DNA from: an uncultured Collinsella sp.
Lineage (GTDB): Bacteria > Actinomycetota > Coriobacteriia > Coriobacteriales > Coriobacteriaceae
DNA: 45,057 bases
Direction of reading: 5' to 3'
Assembly: GCA_900757185.1 (NCBI GenBank)
Contig: CAAEMX010000005.1
Location: 1 to 45,057, forward strand
Part shown: positions 1 through 7,505 of the stretch, piece by piece
Layout: the number at the start of each line of letters is the position of its first letter
Numbering within the stretch: the stretch's first letter is position 1
The notes under the pieces: model-generated
Seen by the model: the letters and a program-made list of their open reading frames with translations, nothing else
What the model was told of the DNA's origin: nothing
The model's database searches: none
Made by a program: the position numbers and the translations under genes

Positions 1-87
1 ACGGGGAGGGCGGGGACCGCGATGGGCGGGGATAGCCCGATTATTTTCCGGTTCGACGAACAGCCGATCGTGTCAAATTTGGTCTAA
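1..87 (+). CDS. C-terminal end of an unidentified gene, cut by window start
   Basis: Frame 1 is open from the first base to a TAA at 85-87 and gives about 28 residues ending IIFRFDEQPIVSNLV. A hairpin with T-runs on both sides (100-140) follows 12 bases later, as expected between two converging genes, because the next gene ends at 147 on the other strand. The product cannot be named from this tail. It could also be a chance open frame. Confidence 0.4.
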   Translation, partial: TGRAGTAMGGDSPIIFRFDEQPIVSNLV

Positions 88-99
88 CAGAGCCAAACA

Positions 100-140
100 A
101 AAACCACCACAAAGGTGCCTGTCCCCTTTGTGGTGGTTTT
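100..140. terminator. Bidirectional hairpin terminator; REP-like element copy E1
   Basis: Perfect 14-bp stem (100-113 with 127-140, arm AAAACCACCACAAA) around a 13-nt loop GGTGCCTGTCCCC. T-rich tails follow on both strands, so it can end both the left-edge plus gene and the minus-strand operon that stops at 147. A 35-bp core is repeated in inverted orientation at 41147-41181, so it is also a member of a dispersed hairpin repeat family. Confidence 0.75.
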
Positions 141-146
141 GATCGG

Positions 147-770
147 CTAGGCTTCGAGTTGCGCCAGCTTGTAGCGGTAGGCCGCCGCGATGACGTCTTT
201 ACAGCCCTCGCGACCCAGCTTGGCACGGTTGACGACGATATCCTTGCCACTCGTCATCTTCCACTTGCCGGCGCTGTAGCGCTTATAGAACGCCTCGCGC
301 GCCTTCTGCTGCTGTTTGACCAGCTTGGCGCCCTTCTTTTTGTTAAGGCCACGCTTCTTGCGCACGATCTCGACGCGGTCCTCAAAGGGTGCGGTCACCA
401 ACACGGCAATGTGGTTGGGGTTGTTACGCAGCAGGTAATCGGACAGACGGCCTTCGATAATGCAGCTCTCGGTCTCGCCCAGGTCCAAGATCACCTGGCT
501 CATCTTTTGGAACAACTTATCCGAGTACGAACGCGCATCGTAGCGGTCGGGCAAAAACGCCATGTTCTCCACAGCCAGGCGCTCGTCGTAGGCGGCCATC
601 TTATCGAGCGACTCGCCCGTGCGCAGCGACGCACGCACCAGCAGCTCGTTGTCATACAGCGGAATCCCCAACTCGTCGGCAAGCATGCGACCAATCTCGT
701 GGCCCTCGGCGCCAAAGTCGCGCGCGATGGTAATGACCACAGGATTCTTCTTATTCTCCAGATCGCTCAT
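147..770 (-). CDS. Cytidylate kinase-like family protein
   Basis: 207-residue cytosolic protein related to the cytidylate kinase-like (Cytidylate_kin2) family. Members keep a kinase fold, but the substrate is generally unproven. The N-terminus reads VVITIARDFGAEGHEIG (about 11-27), a glycine-rich nucleotide-binding segment shaped like the P-loop of this family. A basic RKKRGLNKKKG stretch lies in the second half. I chose the ATG at 770 because AAAGGAA precedes it; an upstream in-frame start at 815 would fall inside a repeat hairpin. It is the last gene of the amino acid ABC transporter operon, 48 bases after the second permease. True CMP kinase activity should not be assumed. Confidence 0.8.
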   Translation of the reverse strand: MSDLENKKNPVVITIARDFGAEGHEIGRMLADELGIPLYDNELLVRASLRTGESLDKMAAYDERLAVENMAFLPDRYDARSYSDKLFQKMSQVILDLGETESCIIEGRLSDYLLRNNPNHIAVLVTAPFEDRVEIVRKKRGLNKKKGAKLVKQQQKAREAFYKRYSAGKWKMTSGKDIVVNRAKLGREGCKDVIAAAYRYKLAQLEA

Positions 771-786
771 CGCGATTCCTTTCTCT

Positions 787-817
787 ATGTGACAAAGGGG
801 CTGTCCTTTTGCCACAT
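787..817. repeat. Degenerate REP-like hairpin E2
   Basis: Arms 787-796 (ATGTGACAAA) and 808-817 pair with one mismatch around an 11-nt loop containing CTGTCC. It sits between the stop of the permease gene and the start of the cytidylate-kinase-like gene. It resembles the other CTGTCCCC-loop hairpins in this window but is decayed. Confidence 0.45.
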
Positions 818-818
818 T

Positions 819-1457
819 CTACGCTGCCACCATTCGCCTCTGATATGCGCGGACCAGCAGCGAGATACCAAAGTTGAGCACAAAGTACATCGCAAACACC
901 AGGCCGTAGAGCATAAGCACCTGCGACAGGTCGATCGCGTGGGCCATCACAACATTTGCCGTGTACATGAGCTCGGCCACGTTAATGCCCGAAAGATACG
1001 AGCTGTCCTTAATGACGGTCGTGCACTGGCTAAACAGCGCCGGAATGATCGTCTTAAACGTCTGCGGCAGAATGATGTAGCGCATGGTGGCAAAGAAGCC
1101 AAAGCCCTGGCTCTGCGCTGCCTCAAACTGGCCGCGCGGAATCGAGTTGAGGCCGCCGCGCACAATCTCGGCCATAACAGCGCTGGTAAACAGCGTAAAG
1201 GCGATGGTCGAAATCACAATGTCCAAACCCTGCACCGTAAAGTAGATAAATAGGATCCACAGCAGGTTCGGCGTGCAACGGAACAGCTCGATATAGGCGC
1301 TCACCAAAATACGGAATGGGCGGGGCGCATAGCTCTTAACGAGTGCCAGCACCGTGCCAAAGATGAGCGAGAAAAAGATCGACAGCGCCGAGATCTCGAT
1401 CGTTTTAACAAAGCCGCCCCAAATGTAGAGCAGGTTGGTCGCGTTAAAGATTTCCAT
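819..1457 (-). CDS. Amino acid ABC transporter permease (second permease)
   Basis: 212-residue integral membrane protein of the HisM/GlnP-type polar amino acid permease family, which carries the substrate through the membrane in ABC uptake systems. Several hydrophobic segments are visible. The EAA loop that contacts the ATPase lies at about 112-132 (EAAQSQGF...LPQTFK). It starts 3 bases after the stop of the first permease gene, so the two are cotranscribed and probably form a heterodimer. The substrate cannot be read from sequence; glutamate, glutamine, aspartate or a similar polar amino acid fits the family. Confidence 0.9.
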   Translation of the reverse strand: MEIFNATNLLYIWGGFVKTIEISALSIFFSLIFGTVLALVKSYAPRPFRILVSAYIELFRCTPNLLWILFIYFTVQGLDIVISTIAFTLFTSAVMAEIVRGGLNSIPRGQFEAAQSQGFGFFATMRYIILPQTFKTIIPALFSQCTTVIKDSSYLSGINVAELMYTANVVMAHAIDLSQVLMLYGLVFAMYFVLNFGISLLVRAYQRRMVAA

Positions 1458-1460
1458 GCG

Positions 1461-2207
1461 CTAGGCCTCCTCTACGTTGTCGAGCCCCAGCTCGGCCAGG
1501 CTCACGCCGCGCGGACGCTCCTTGGAGCGGCGCTCGAGCCACTGCACCAGCATGGCGAGCGGAAAGCAGATGATGAAGTACATAAGGCAACAGACGATGT
1601 ATCCCTGCAGGTAACCGTACAGACTCACAAAGTTGTCGGAACGGTACATAAGGTCGCCGCCGGCCACAAGCGCCAGCACCGACGTATTCTTGACCAGGTT
1701 GAGCGCCTGGTTACACAGCGGCGGCAGAATGATCTTGAATGTCTGGGGCAGCACGATATACCAGTACGCCTGCGCACGGGTGAAGCCCTGGCTCTGGGCC
1801 GCCTCCATCTGACCGCGCGGAACCGCCTCGATACCGGTGCGGATGACCTCCGAAATGTAGGCCGCGTGATACAGGCCCACACCCAAGAAGCCCAGCACGA
1901 ACGGCGCGATGCGCACTGGCTGGTCGGCACCGGTTATGGCCTGCAAAAACTGCGGACCGGCCATGTACATAAAGAGCACCTGTACAGGCAACGGGGTGTT
2001 CTGGTAAAACTCCACGTACACGCGGCTTATGGCGCGCAGCACGCGCGAGCGAGTGGTAGAGAATACGCCCAGCAGCGTGCCCAGCACCAGCGACAGCAAC
2101 AGACCGGCAACGACCACCTGCAGCGTCACGCCAAAGCCCTCCCAGAAGGGCCCCATGTTTTGAAATGTCGTCGACCAACGGTCGGCGTCAAATAATCCTT
2201 CGAGCAT
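1461..2207 (-). CDS. Amino acid ABC transporter permease (first permease)
   Basis: 248-residue HisM/GlnP-type permease. It has hydrophobic segments near 28-50, 102-122 and 200-222, and an EAA coupling loop at about 135-155 (EAAQSQGF...IVLPQ). The start at 2207 is preceded by AAGGAAGGAATCAA; an in-frame codon at 2240 lies inside the preceding gene and is not needed. It follows the binding-protein gene (stop at 2233) with 25 bases between, and precedes the second permease, so it belongs to the same transport operon. Its C-terminus carries a charged cytoplasmic tail. Confidence 0.92.
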   Translation of the reverse strand: MLEGLFDADRWSTTFQNMGPFWEGFGVTLQVVVAGLLLSLVLGTLLGVFSTTRSRVLRAISRVYVEFYQNTPLPVQVLFMYMAGPQFLQAITGADQPVRIAPFVLGFLGVGLYHAAYISEVIRTGIEAVPRGQMEAAQSQGFTRAQAYWYIVLPQTFKIILPPLCNQALNLVKNTSVLALVAGGDLMYRSDNFVSLYGYLQGYIVCCLMYFIICFPLAMLVQWLERRSKERPRGVSLAELGLDNVEEA

Positions 2208-2232
2208 TTGATTCCTTCCTTGGACGATGCGC

Positions 2233-3111
2233 CTATACAAGACCCCAGGTCTTGACCTCTTGGTCGAGCCAGCCGTCGGCCAGGCGATCGCAAATCACCT
2301 GATCGACCACGGCCGAAAGGTCGCAGCCCTTCTTGGTCGCCACGCCGTAGCCTTGCTCGCCAAACTTGACCTCGGGCTGCAGCAGCTCAACGGTCTCGTT
2401 CATGTAACCGGCCAGCGTGGAGCGGTCCATGGCAAAGACGTCGATATTGCCAGCGTCGAGCGAACTCTTGATGATGGGGTAGCCGCTAAAGGCCCTAAAC
2501 TCGGGCTTACAGCTAAAGCCGTTGTCCTTGATCATCTGCTCGATCAGGCCCTGCGTGGTGGCACCCTGGCTCACACCAATGACCTTGCCGTCCAGATCCT
2601 CAATCGAGGTAAAGCCCGAACGCTTCTTGACCATAAGTCCCACGTAGTCGGTGCGATACGGCGTCGAGAAATCCCAGCTCTTCTTGCGCTCGTCGGTGAT
2701 GGTGTAGGTCGCCGCGACCACATCGAGTTGGCCGTTGTCGATCAGCGGGCCGCGCGTCTTGGGCGTTACGTCGGTAAACTCGACCAGCTCCTGGGCGCGG
2801 GCCTCCTTGTAGCTCACGCCAAAGACGGCAGCGGCGATCTGGTAGCACAAATCGACTTCCATGCCCTCAAAGCGTCCCTTGGCGGTGTCGTAATAGCCGT
2901 AGCCGGGAACGTCCTTCTTAACGCCGGCGTTCAGATGTCCACGCGACTTGATGGCTGCAAGCTTGGACCCCTTGTCGGAGGCCTCGCCGCTGGTGGAGTT
3001 GCCGCAACCGGTGAGCGCAGTCCCCGTCAGCACGAGCATGCCAGCGCCCGCCAGCTGCAAAAAGTGACGGCGCGACACGGCCGCCCTCGTCATATCCGTC
3101 ATGTCCATCAC
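2233..3111 (-). CDS. Amino acid ABC transporter substrate-binding lipoprotein
   Basis: Extracytoplasmic binding protein of the SBP_bac_3 family, about 292 residues. The N-terminus contains a twin-arginine motif SRRHFLQL followed by a hydrophobic stretch and the lipobox LTGC (Cys about residue 36), suggesting Tat export and lipid anchoring. Family hallmarks follow, including GYYDTAKGRFEGMEVDLC and the inner lobe. The start is uncertain: GTG at 3111 and ATG at 3108 are adjacent, with further ATGs at 3102 and 3093, and only a weak AGGCG upstream. It lies 5 bases after the ATPase gene and before the two permeases. Confidence 0.92.
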   Translation of the reverse strand: MMDMTDMTRAAVSRRHFLQLAGAGMLVLTGTALTGCGNSTSGEASDKGSKLAAIKSRGHLNAGVKKDVPGYGYYDTAKGRFEGMEVDLCYQIAAAVFGVSYKEARAQELVEFTDVTPKTRGPLIDNGQLDVVAATYTITDERKKSWDFSTPYRTDYVGLMVKKRSGFTSIEDLDGKVIGVSQGATTQGLIEQMIKDNGFSCKPEFRAFSGYPIIKSSLDAGNIDVFAMDRSTLAGYMNETVELLQPEVKFGEQGYGVATKKGCDLSAVVDQVICDRLADGWLDQEVKTWGLV

Positions 3112-3116
3112 CGCGC

Positions 3117-3848
3117 CTAGTGCAGAATCTTGGACAGGAACTCGCGGCAGCGCGGGTTCTCGGGGCTATCGAAGAAGTGCTCGGGCGTGCCCTCCTCAAG
3201 GATGCGGCCGTCCTCCATAAAGATGACGCGGTCGGCCACCTGGCGCGCAAAGCCCATCTCGTGCGTCACGCAGATCATGGTGATATCCTCCTGCGCGAGC
3301 TCGATCATAACGTCCAGGACTTCCTGGACCATCTCGGGGTCGAGTGCCGAGGTCGGCTCGTCAAACAGGATGATGGGTTGCTTGGTGCACAGGGCGCGGG
3401 CGATGGCGATGCGCTGCTGCTGGCCGCCCGAGAGGTTCTGCGGATACTCGCCAGCCTTATGTGCCATACCAACGCGCTTGAGCGCGGCGACGGCGATCTC
3501 GGTCGCCTCCTCCTTGCTCTTCTTTTGCAGCTTGATGGGCGCGAGCGTCAGGTTGCCGAGCACCGTCATGTTGGGGTACAGGTTGAACTGTTGAAACACC
3601 ATGGAGCTGTACTTGCGAGCCATCTCCAGGTGATTCTTCTTGGTAAGCGGCGTACCGTCGATAATGACCTCGCCCGACGTGGGCTCCTCAAGATAATCGA
3701 CGCAGCGGATGAGCGTCGACTTACCCGAACCGGAAGGCCCGATCATTACGAGCTTCTCGCCGCGCTTGACGGTGAGATTGATATCTTTGAGCACATGCAG
3801 GTCGCCAAAGTACTTGTTGAGATGCTTAATCTCGATCATGTCTGCCAT
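3117..3848 (-). CDS. Amino acid ABC transporter ATP-binding protein
   Basis: 243-residue cytosolic ATPase of the GlnQ/HisP class that powers polar amino acid uptake. Walker A GPSGSGKST is at 37-45, the Q-loop is in MVFQQFNLYP, the signature LSGGQQQR starts at 139, and Walker B IILFDEP starts at 159. The start at 3848 has a good ribosome site (GGAAGGGAC). It is the first gene of the operon, followed by the binding protein, two permeases and the cytidylate-kinase-like gene. Confidence 0.95.
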   Translation of the reverse strand: MADMIEIKHLNKYFGDLHVLKDINLTVKRGEKLVMIGPSGSGKSTLIRCVDYLEEPTSGEVIIDGTPLTKKNHLEMARKYSSMVFQQFNLYPNMTVLGNLTLAPIKLQKKSKEEATEIAVAALKRVGMAHKAGEYPQNLSGGQQQRIAIARALCTKQPIILFDEPTSALDPEMVQEVLDVMIELAQEDITMICVTHEMGFARQVADRVIFMEDGRILEEGTPEHFFDSPENPRCREFLSKILH

Positions 3849-3883
3849 GAATGTCCCTTCCCTGCGTTTACACGAGTTGAACT

Positions 3884-3889
3884 ATTGTA
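3884..3889 (-). promoter_or_regulatory. Candidate -10 box for the amino acid transporter operon
   Basis: On the minus strand TACAAT lies about 36 bases upstream of the ATPase start. A -35 box is poor (CTGCGG at 17-base spacing). It is the only good -10 hexamer between the ATPase gene and the palindromic repeat at 3961-4033. Confidence 0.4.
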
Positions 3890-3960
3890 CGGAAAGAACC
3901 ACGTTTCCGCAGTCCACACTACATTCCCGTAAAGAACCCGCAACCTTCCACCTGCTCGTT

Positions 3961-4033
3961 GGTGCTCATTGGGGACAGACTTAAATGAGTACCCCCCGTG
4001 GGTACTCATTTAAGTCTGTCCCCAATGAGCACC
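3961..4033. repeat. Perfect 33-bp inverted repeat, double REP-like hairpin E3
   Basis: Arms 3961-3993 and 4001-4033 are exact reverse complements around a 7-base spacer. Each arm is itself a hairpin: CTCATT, then a 13-nt loop TAAGTCTGTCCCC, then AATGAG (read on the right arm). Two REP-like units in inverted order give a REPIN-like layout. It lies in the 368-base gap 3849-4216, which also holds the transporter promoter region, a 42-bp dispersed repeat and the yqeY terminator. Confidence 0.8.
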
Positions 4034-4108
4034 GAAAATAATACAACCGCCCTTGTTGAGCATAAGTCAGCGAAAACCCGTACACGCGAGCAAGGTGACG
4101 TGAAATGA

Positions 4109-4138
4109 AAGGGCGCAGACCTTATGGTCGCGCCCTTG
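4109..4138 (-). terminator. Terminator after yqeY
   Basis: On the minus strand the stem GGGCGC-GACC / GGTC-GCGCCC (one bulged base, ATAA loop) is followed by TTTCATTTCA. It sits about 80 bases past the stop of the YqeY gene. Confidence 0.7.
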
Positions 4139-4170
4139 AAATTGAACGTCAGATTGCCGTGCGTACGGGT

Positions 4171-4212
4171 TTGCAGCGTCGAGCCGTTACGCGGTTTGGT
4201 AAAACCGCGTAA
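4171..4212. repeat. 42-bp dispersed repeat, copy A
   Basis: Matches the minus strand of 29968-30009 at 39 of 42 positions. It contains the hairpin ACGCGGTTT-GGTA-AAACCGCGT. It begins a few bases downstream of the yqeY stop codon (4217). Confidence 0.75.
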
Positions 4213-4216
4213 CAAA

Positions 4217-4660
4217 TTACGCGAGTTTGGCGCCGACGATCTTTGCCGCGGCCGGTTTATCGAAGTTGCCACCGGTGGCCTTGCCCAGAGCGCCCATGAC
4301 CTGGCCCATCTGCTTCTTGGACGTGGCGCCCAGCTCGGCGATGACCTGCTCGATCAGAGCCTCGAGCTCCTCGCCCGAAACCTGCGCGGGCAGCAGGCTC
4401 TCCAGAATCTTGACCTGCTCGGTCAGGTTGTCGGTACGCTCCTGGTCGGTGCCGGCCTTGATGGACATCTCCAGCGTCTCGCTCGTCTGCTTGATCAGAC
4501 GCTTGATCATGCTGTTGACGTCTTCCTCGGTCACATCGCGGCGCTCGTTAACCTCGATATTCTTCACCTCGGCCTTGACCTGGCGAATGATGGACAGGCG
4601 AACCTTGTCCTTGGCCTTCATGGCGGCGATCATTTCCTGCTGCAGCTCTTCGTTGGTCAT
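4217..4660 (-). CDS. GatB/YqeY domain-containing protein
   Basis: 147-residue protein of the YqeY family. The family is made of a helical N-terminal domain and a small domain shared with the tail of the amidotransferase GatB; its function is poorly known, with a suggested link to tRNA-dependent amidotransfer. The sequence shows the family's DKVRLSIIRQVKAEVKNIE block and a C-terminal GATSKKQMGQVMGALGKATGG segment. I chose the ATG at 4660, which has GAGGAGG 8 bases upstream; an in-frame TTG at 4666 is too close to that site. The parvulin gene ends 54 bases before it on the same strand. Confidence 0.93.
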   Translation of the reverse strand: MTNEELQQEMIAAMKAKDKVRLSIIRQVKAEVKNIEVNERRDVTEEDVNSMIKRLIKQTSETLEMSIKAGTDQERTDNLTEQVKILESLLPAQVSGEELEALIEQVIAELGATSKKQMGQVMGALGKATGGNFDKPAAAKIVGAKLA

Positions 4661-4714
4661 CTGCAAATCCTCCTCAATAGTGCGGGCGGCACTCGCGCGA
4701 GCACCGCCCCATGA

Positions 4715-5935
4715 TTACTCAGTCGTCGACGAATTGTCGGTCGAGCTCTTGGTGACACCCTTCAGGCTCACGTTGTAGGGTACGTCCTTGGGCATGGGGC
4801 TGACGGTGATGTCGGCGTCCTTTTTGTACTGCTCCAGCCACTCGCTATATGCAGTGCTGGCCGCCTGCGTCTTCACCACGTTGGAGACGTACTTCTTGAT
4901 GGCCTTGGGTACCTGCTTGATATCATCGACCTGGCTATCGACATGGAAGTAGTCAGTGCACTTGATAATGTGATAGCCGTACGTCGACTCGACCACGCCG
5001 CTCACATCGCCCTTGTTGAGCCCCTCGAGTGCCGTCTGGTAGCTGTCGACGAAGGTGGTGAGCTTGTCCCAGCCCACGTCGCCCTTCTTCTCCTTGGAAC
5101 CGGTGTCGTCGGAATACTGCTTCACAGCGTCTTCGAAGCTCAGCTCGCCGGAGTTAATCTTGTCCAGGCACTCCTGCGCCTTGGCCTTGGCGGCAGCCTT
5201 GTCCTCGTCGGATGCCTCGGAATCGACCTTGATCAGGATGTTCGACGAGCGGCGGGCATCGTTGTACTTCGACAGGTTCTCGTTGATGTAATCGACGATC
5301 TCGCTGTCCTCGGGCTTGCTGGTAGGCGCCACGGCTTCCTTGAGCTTTTGCTGCGCCAGGCTCTCCTTGAGCGAGCTCTTATAGGTGTCCTCGGTGTAGC
5401 CGTAGGTCTTAAGGGTCTTCTTAAAGGTCTTGGCGCCGCCCGCGCTCTTGCACGCGTCCTTCCAAGCCTTCTCGACCTCCTCATCCGACACCGTCACGCC
5501 GTTTTCCTTCTGCGCCTGCTGAAGCAGAATCTGCTGCGTGTAGGAATCGATGAGCTGCTTGCGATACTTCTTGGGCGTAAGGTCGTTGTTGACCAGGTAC
5601 TGCGCCCAATCCTTGTCCTTGGTATAACCATAGGACGTGCGCATGCTCATGATCTGCTTGGTCACGGTATCCTCGGTGAGGTTGGTGCCGTTGATGGTGG
5701 CGGCAACGCCGCCGGTGAGCTTGTAGCCCGAGGTGTCCTCGGTCTGCGACATAAGACCGGAGCACGCCATGGCCGAGACGGAAAGCAACATTGCCAGCAC
5801 GCCGATAACCACCAGAACAATCTTGACGGTCTTAGACACGTACGTCTTGCGCTGCTTCTTACGAGAGCTGGAGGCAGCGCGAGTCTGCTGCTCGGGCGTC
5901 GGCGCGGCCTCGGAGTTCTTTTTCTTATTTGCCAT
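4715..5935 (-). CDS. Membrane-anchored parvulin-type peptidyl-prolyl isomerase
   Basis: 406-residue protein of the PrsA/SurA-like foldase type, which helps secreted proteins fold outside the membrane. A basic cytoplasmic tail (1-35) precedes a transmembrane helix at about 36-58. AMAC at the end of this helix is not a good lipobox, so a signal anchor is more likely. A SurA_N-like helical region (about 70-220) leads to the PpiC rotamase domain at about 227-328 (SSNILIKVD...GDVGWDKL...GYHIIKC). The start at 5935 is preceded by GAAAGG; a longer frame reading up to 6082 runs into the next gene and was rejected. Confidence 0.9.
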   Translation of the reverse strand: MANKKKNSEAAPTPEQQTRAASSSRKKQRKTYVSKTVKIVLVVIGVLAMLLSVSAMACSGLMSQTEDTSGYKLTGGVAATINGTNLTEDTVTKQIMSMRTSYGYTKDKDWAQYLVNNDLTPKKYRKQLIDSYTQQILLQQAQKENGVTVSDEEVEKAWKDACKSAGGAKTFKKTLKTYGYTEDTYKSSLKESLAQQKLKEAVAPTSKPEDSEIVDYINENLSKYNDARRSSNILIKVDSEASDEDKAAAKAKAQECLDKINSGELSFEDAVKQYSDDTGSKEKKGDVGWDKLTTFVDSYQTALEGLNKGDVSGVVESTYGYHIIKCTDYFHVDSQVDDIKQVPKAIKKYVSNVVKTQAASTAYSEWLEQYKKDADITVSPMPKDVPYNVSLKGVTKSSTDNSSTTE

Positions 5936-6023
5936 AGTTGGCCTTTCGCATAACGAATCGAACAAACGCCATTGTGTCACAACGCGGCCCCCGCGACAAA
6001 AGGAACGTCCCCAGGGGCCGGAT

Positions 6024-6488
6024 TTAAAAGTGGCGGCGGATGGCTTCGACCATGCCTTGGGGCGTGGTCTGGCCGAGCACATCGGCCGCGGTGTCCGCGT
6101 CCATAAAGATATTCATAAGCGCTTGCAGAGCCTCGACCTGGCCGCCCGGCTCGGCAATGCCCAAATTGATGACGATCTGCGCCGGCACAGGGGCACCCAT
6201 GCCCGCCATAGCATTGAATGTCACGGGCGTGGCCGGCTTCACCACCGCGATGTAGGGCTTAGCCACAAACCCCGGATCGGTATGCGGGATGGCAATGTTG
6301 GCCGCCGGCATGGCAAGCCCCGTGGGATAGGCATCCTCGCGCGTGCGGACGGCGTCGAGCCAACCGGTGCCAATGTAGCCGCGTGGGGCAAGTTCGCCTT
6401 CGAGTCGCGCAAACACCTCGGCGGGCGTCGCGCACTCCCAATCAAAAAACACCAGCTCAGGCGTAAACAGTGCTTCGTTATCCGCCAT
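6024..6488 (-). CDS. PTS EIIA type-2 domain protein (orphan)
   Basis: 154-residue single-domain EIIA of the fructose/mannitol/galactitol class. It accepts phosphate from HPr on a histidine and passes it to an EIIB. The active-site His is in IPHTDPGF (His69). No EIIB, EIIC or regulator gene is nearby, so it may serve a transporter elsewhere or be regulatory. The start at 6488 follows TTTGGAGGACGGT, a strong ribosome site. It sits between the PIN toxin gene and the parvulin gene on the same strand. Confidence 0.87.
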   Translation of the reverse strand: MADNEALFTPELVFFDWECATPAEVFARLEGELAPRGYIGTGWLDAVRTREDAYPTGLAMPAANIAIPHTDPGFVAKPYIAVVKPATPVTFNAMAGMGAPVPAQIVINLGIAEPGGQVEALQALMNIFMDADTAADVLGQTTPQGMVEAIRRHF

Positions 6489-6553
6489 ACCGTCCTCCAA
6501 AGTTGCATGAGGGCCACAATGCTCAATATGATAGCGAAACGGGGTATGCAAGG

Positions 6554-7021
6554 TCAGCCGAGGATCCCGATGAGCTCGAGTGCGCGCGCGGGCGTCAAGC
6601 ATACCTCGGGCATCGTCTCCAACATGCGTCGGTCGCTCGTGACTACGTAGTCAACATCCGCCGTATCGCCCGAGGCGATAATGAGATTGTCCTCGAGGTC
6701 CGGCATGCGCTTGCCAAGCATGCGCGCCATCTCGCACTCCGCCATCGAAAGCGGGGAAGCCGTTGCCACCTGCATCATATGCTCGACGCATGCCCATGCA
6801 GCCGGACCGAACGAAGCGTTAATCCCATTCACATTCCGTCGAGCTAGACGCCGAGGCAAGATGTAGAACACGTCCTTTGCCGTCGTTGGCGCGTACAGAA
6901 GGTCGATCTTTCCCGCTTCGGCCAGTTCAACCAATCTTCTCACGTTGTCGAATGCGCCCTCTTGCAGGTAGTAATCAAGCCAAACATTCGTGTCCACCAA
7001 GAGCCGCTTTGCCTCAATCAT
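6554..7021 (-). CDS. PIN-domain ribonuclease toxin
   Basis: 155-residue PIN-domain protein, probably the toxin of a type II toxin-antitoxin pair that cuts RNA with metal-binding acidic residues. Asp10 lies in LLVDTNVWLD. A second acidic cluster is PDLEDNLI (about 107-114) and a third Asp is in VTSDRR (130). The ATG at 7021 overlaps the TGA of the upstream antitoxin gene (ATGA), so translation is coupled. An alternative TTG at 7027 is less likely. Confidence 0.87.
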   Translation of the reverse strand: MIEAKRLLVDTNVWLDYYLQEGAFDNVRRLVELAEAGKIDLLYAPTTAKDVFYILPRRLARRNVNGINASFGPAAWACVEHMMQVATASPLSMAECEMARMLGKRMPDLEDNLIIASGDTADVDYVVTSDRRMLETMPEVCLTPARALELIGILG

Positions 7022-7362
7022 CGGCAATTCGCCTCTATGTCGGCAATCATCGCGTCATACATATCATCGCGTACGGCATCCCAGTTGTCCGCCGATGATT
7101 CGCCTGGCGCAAAATCTGAGAAGCTCAACCCCAATGAGGAAAAAGCCAGACCACACCCCTGTTCGGCAAGACTCTTCGCACGGGGCGTCTCGCACTTATC
7201 CGTCACCATAAATCCCGGCAACGTTTGATGCTCGGCAAGATAGGTCCAAAGCGCACGAATGGCGTCACTCGGCCCCAGCCCATTACGAGTCAGGACCGCA
7301 TCGCCACCGGCCTTGAGCATAGGGTCGATTCGTGTGTTGAGCTGCACCGTTGCTGTACCCAT
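7018..7362 (-). CDS. RelB/DinJ-like ribbon-helix-helix antitoxin
   Basis: 114-residue protein. The first 50 residues (VQLNTRIDPMLKAGGDAVL...GPSDAIRALW) look like the RelB/DinJ ribbon-helix-helix DNA-binding and dimer domain. The acidic C-terminal half probably wraps the toxin. The start has GAGAGGAG upstream. It is the first gene of a two-gene operon with the PIN toxin. As in other such operons, it likely represses its own promoter (7387-7414). Confidence 0.85.
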   Translation of the reverse strand: MGTATVQLNTRIDPMLKAGGDAVLTRNGLGPSDAIRALWTYLAEHQTLPGFMVTDKCETPRAKSLAEQGCGLAFSSLGLSFSDFAPGESSADNWDAVRDDMYDAMIADIEANCR

Positions 7363-7386
7363 AGCGGCTCCTCTCTACTTGCTAGC

Positions 7387-7414
7387 AGTATAGCAAACAG
7401 AGCAGACCACACAA
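7387..7414 (-). promoter_or_regulatory. Promoter of the antitoxin-toxin operon
   Basis: On the minus strand TTGTGT (7414-7409) and TATACT (7392-7387) are separated by 16 bases. GCTAGC next to the -10 could be part of an autoregulatory operator. It begins right behind the purN terminator. Confidence 0.6.
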
Positions 7415-7445
7415 AAGGGCCCCGCCCGCGCACGGACAGGGCCCT
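7414..7445 (-). terminator. Terminator of the purF-purM-purN operon
   Basis: On the minus strand AGGGCCC ... GGGCCCT form a GC-rich stem with a weaker inner stem, followed by TTTTGTG. It lies about 60 bases past the purN stop and just before the toxin-antitoxin promoter. Confidence 0.7.
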
Positions 7446-7505
7446 ATCAGATTTTCTAGATCGCTTACGTCCCAAAGAACGCTCAATGAGCCCTCTTACA
7501 CACGA

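Noticed and set aside
6554..6602. Longer N-terminus for the PTS EIIA (start at 6602), overlapping the PIN gene end
   Set aside because: The ATG at 6488 has a strong ribosome site and matches the expected domain start.
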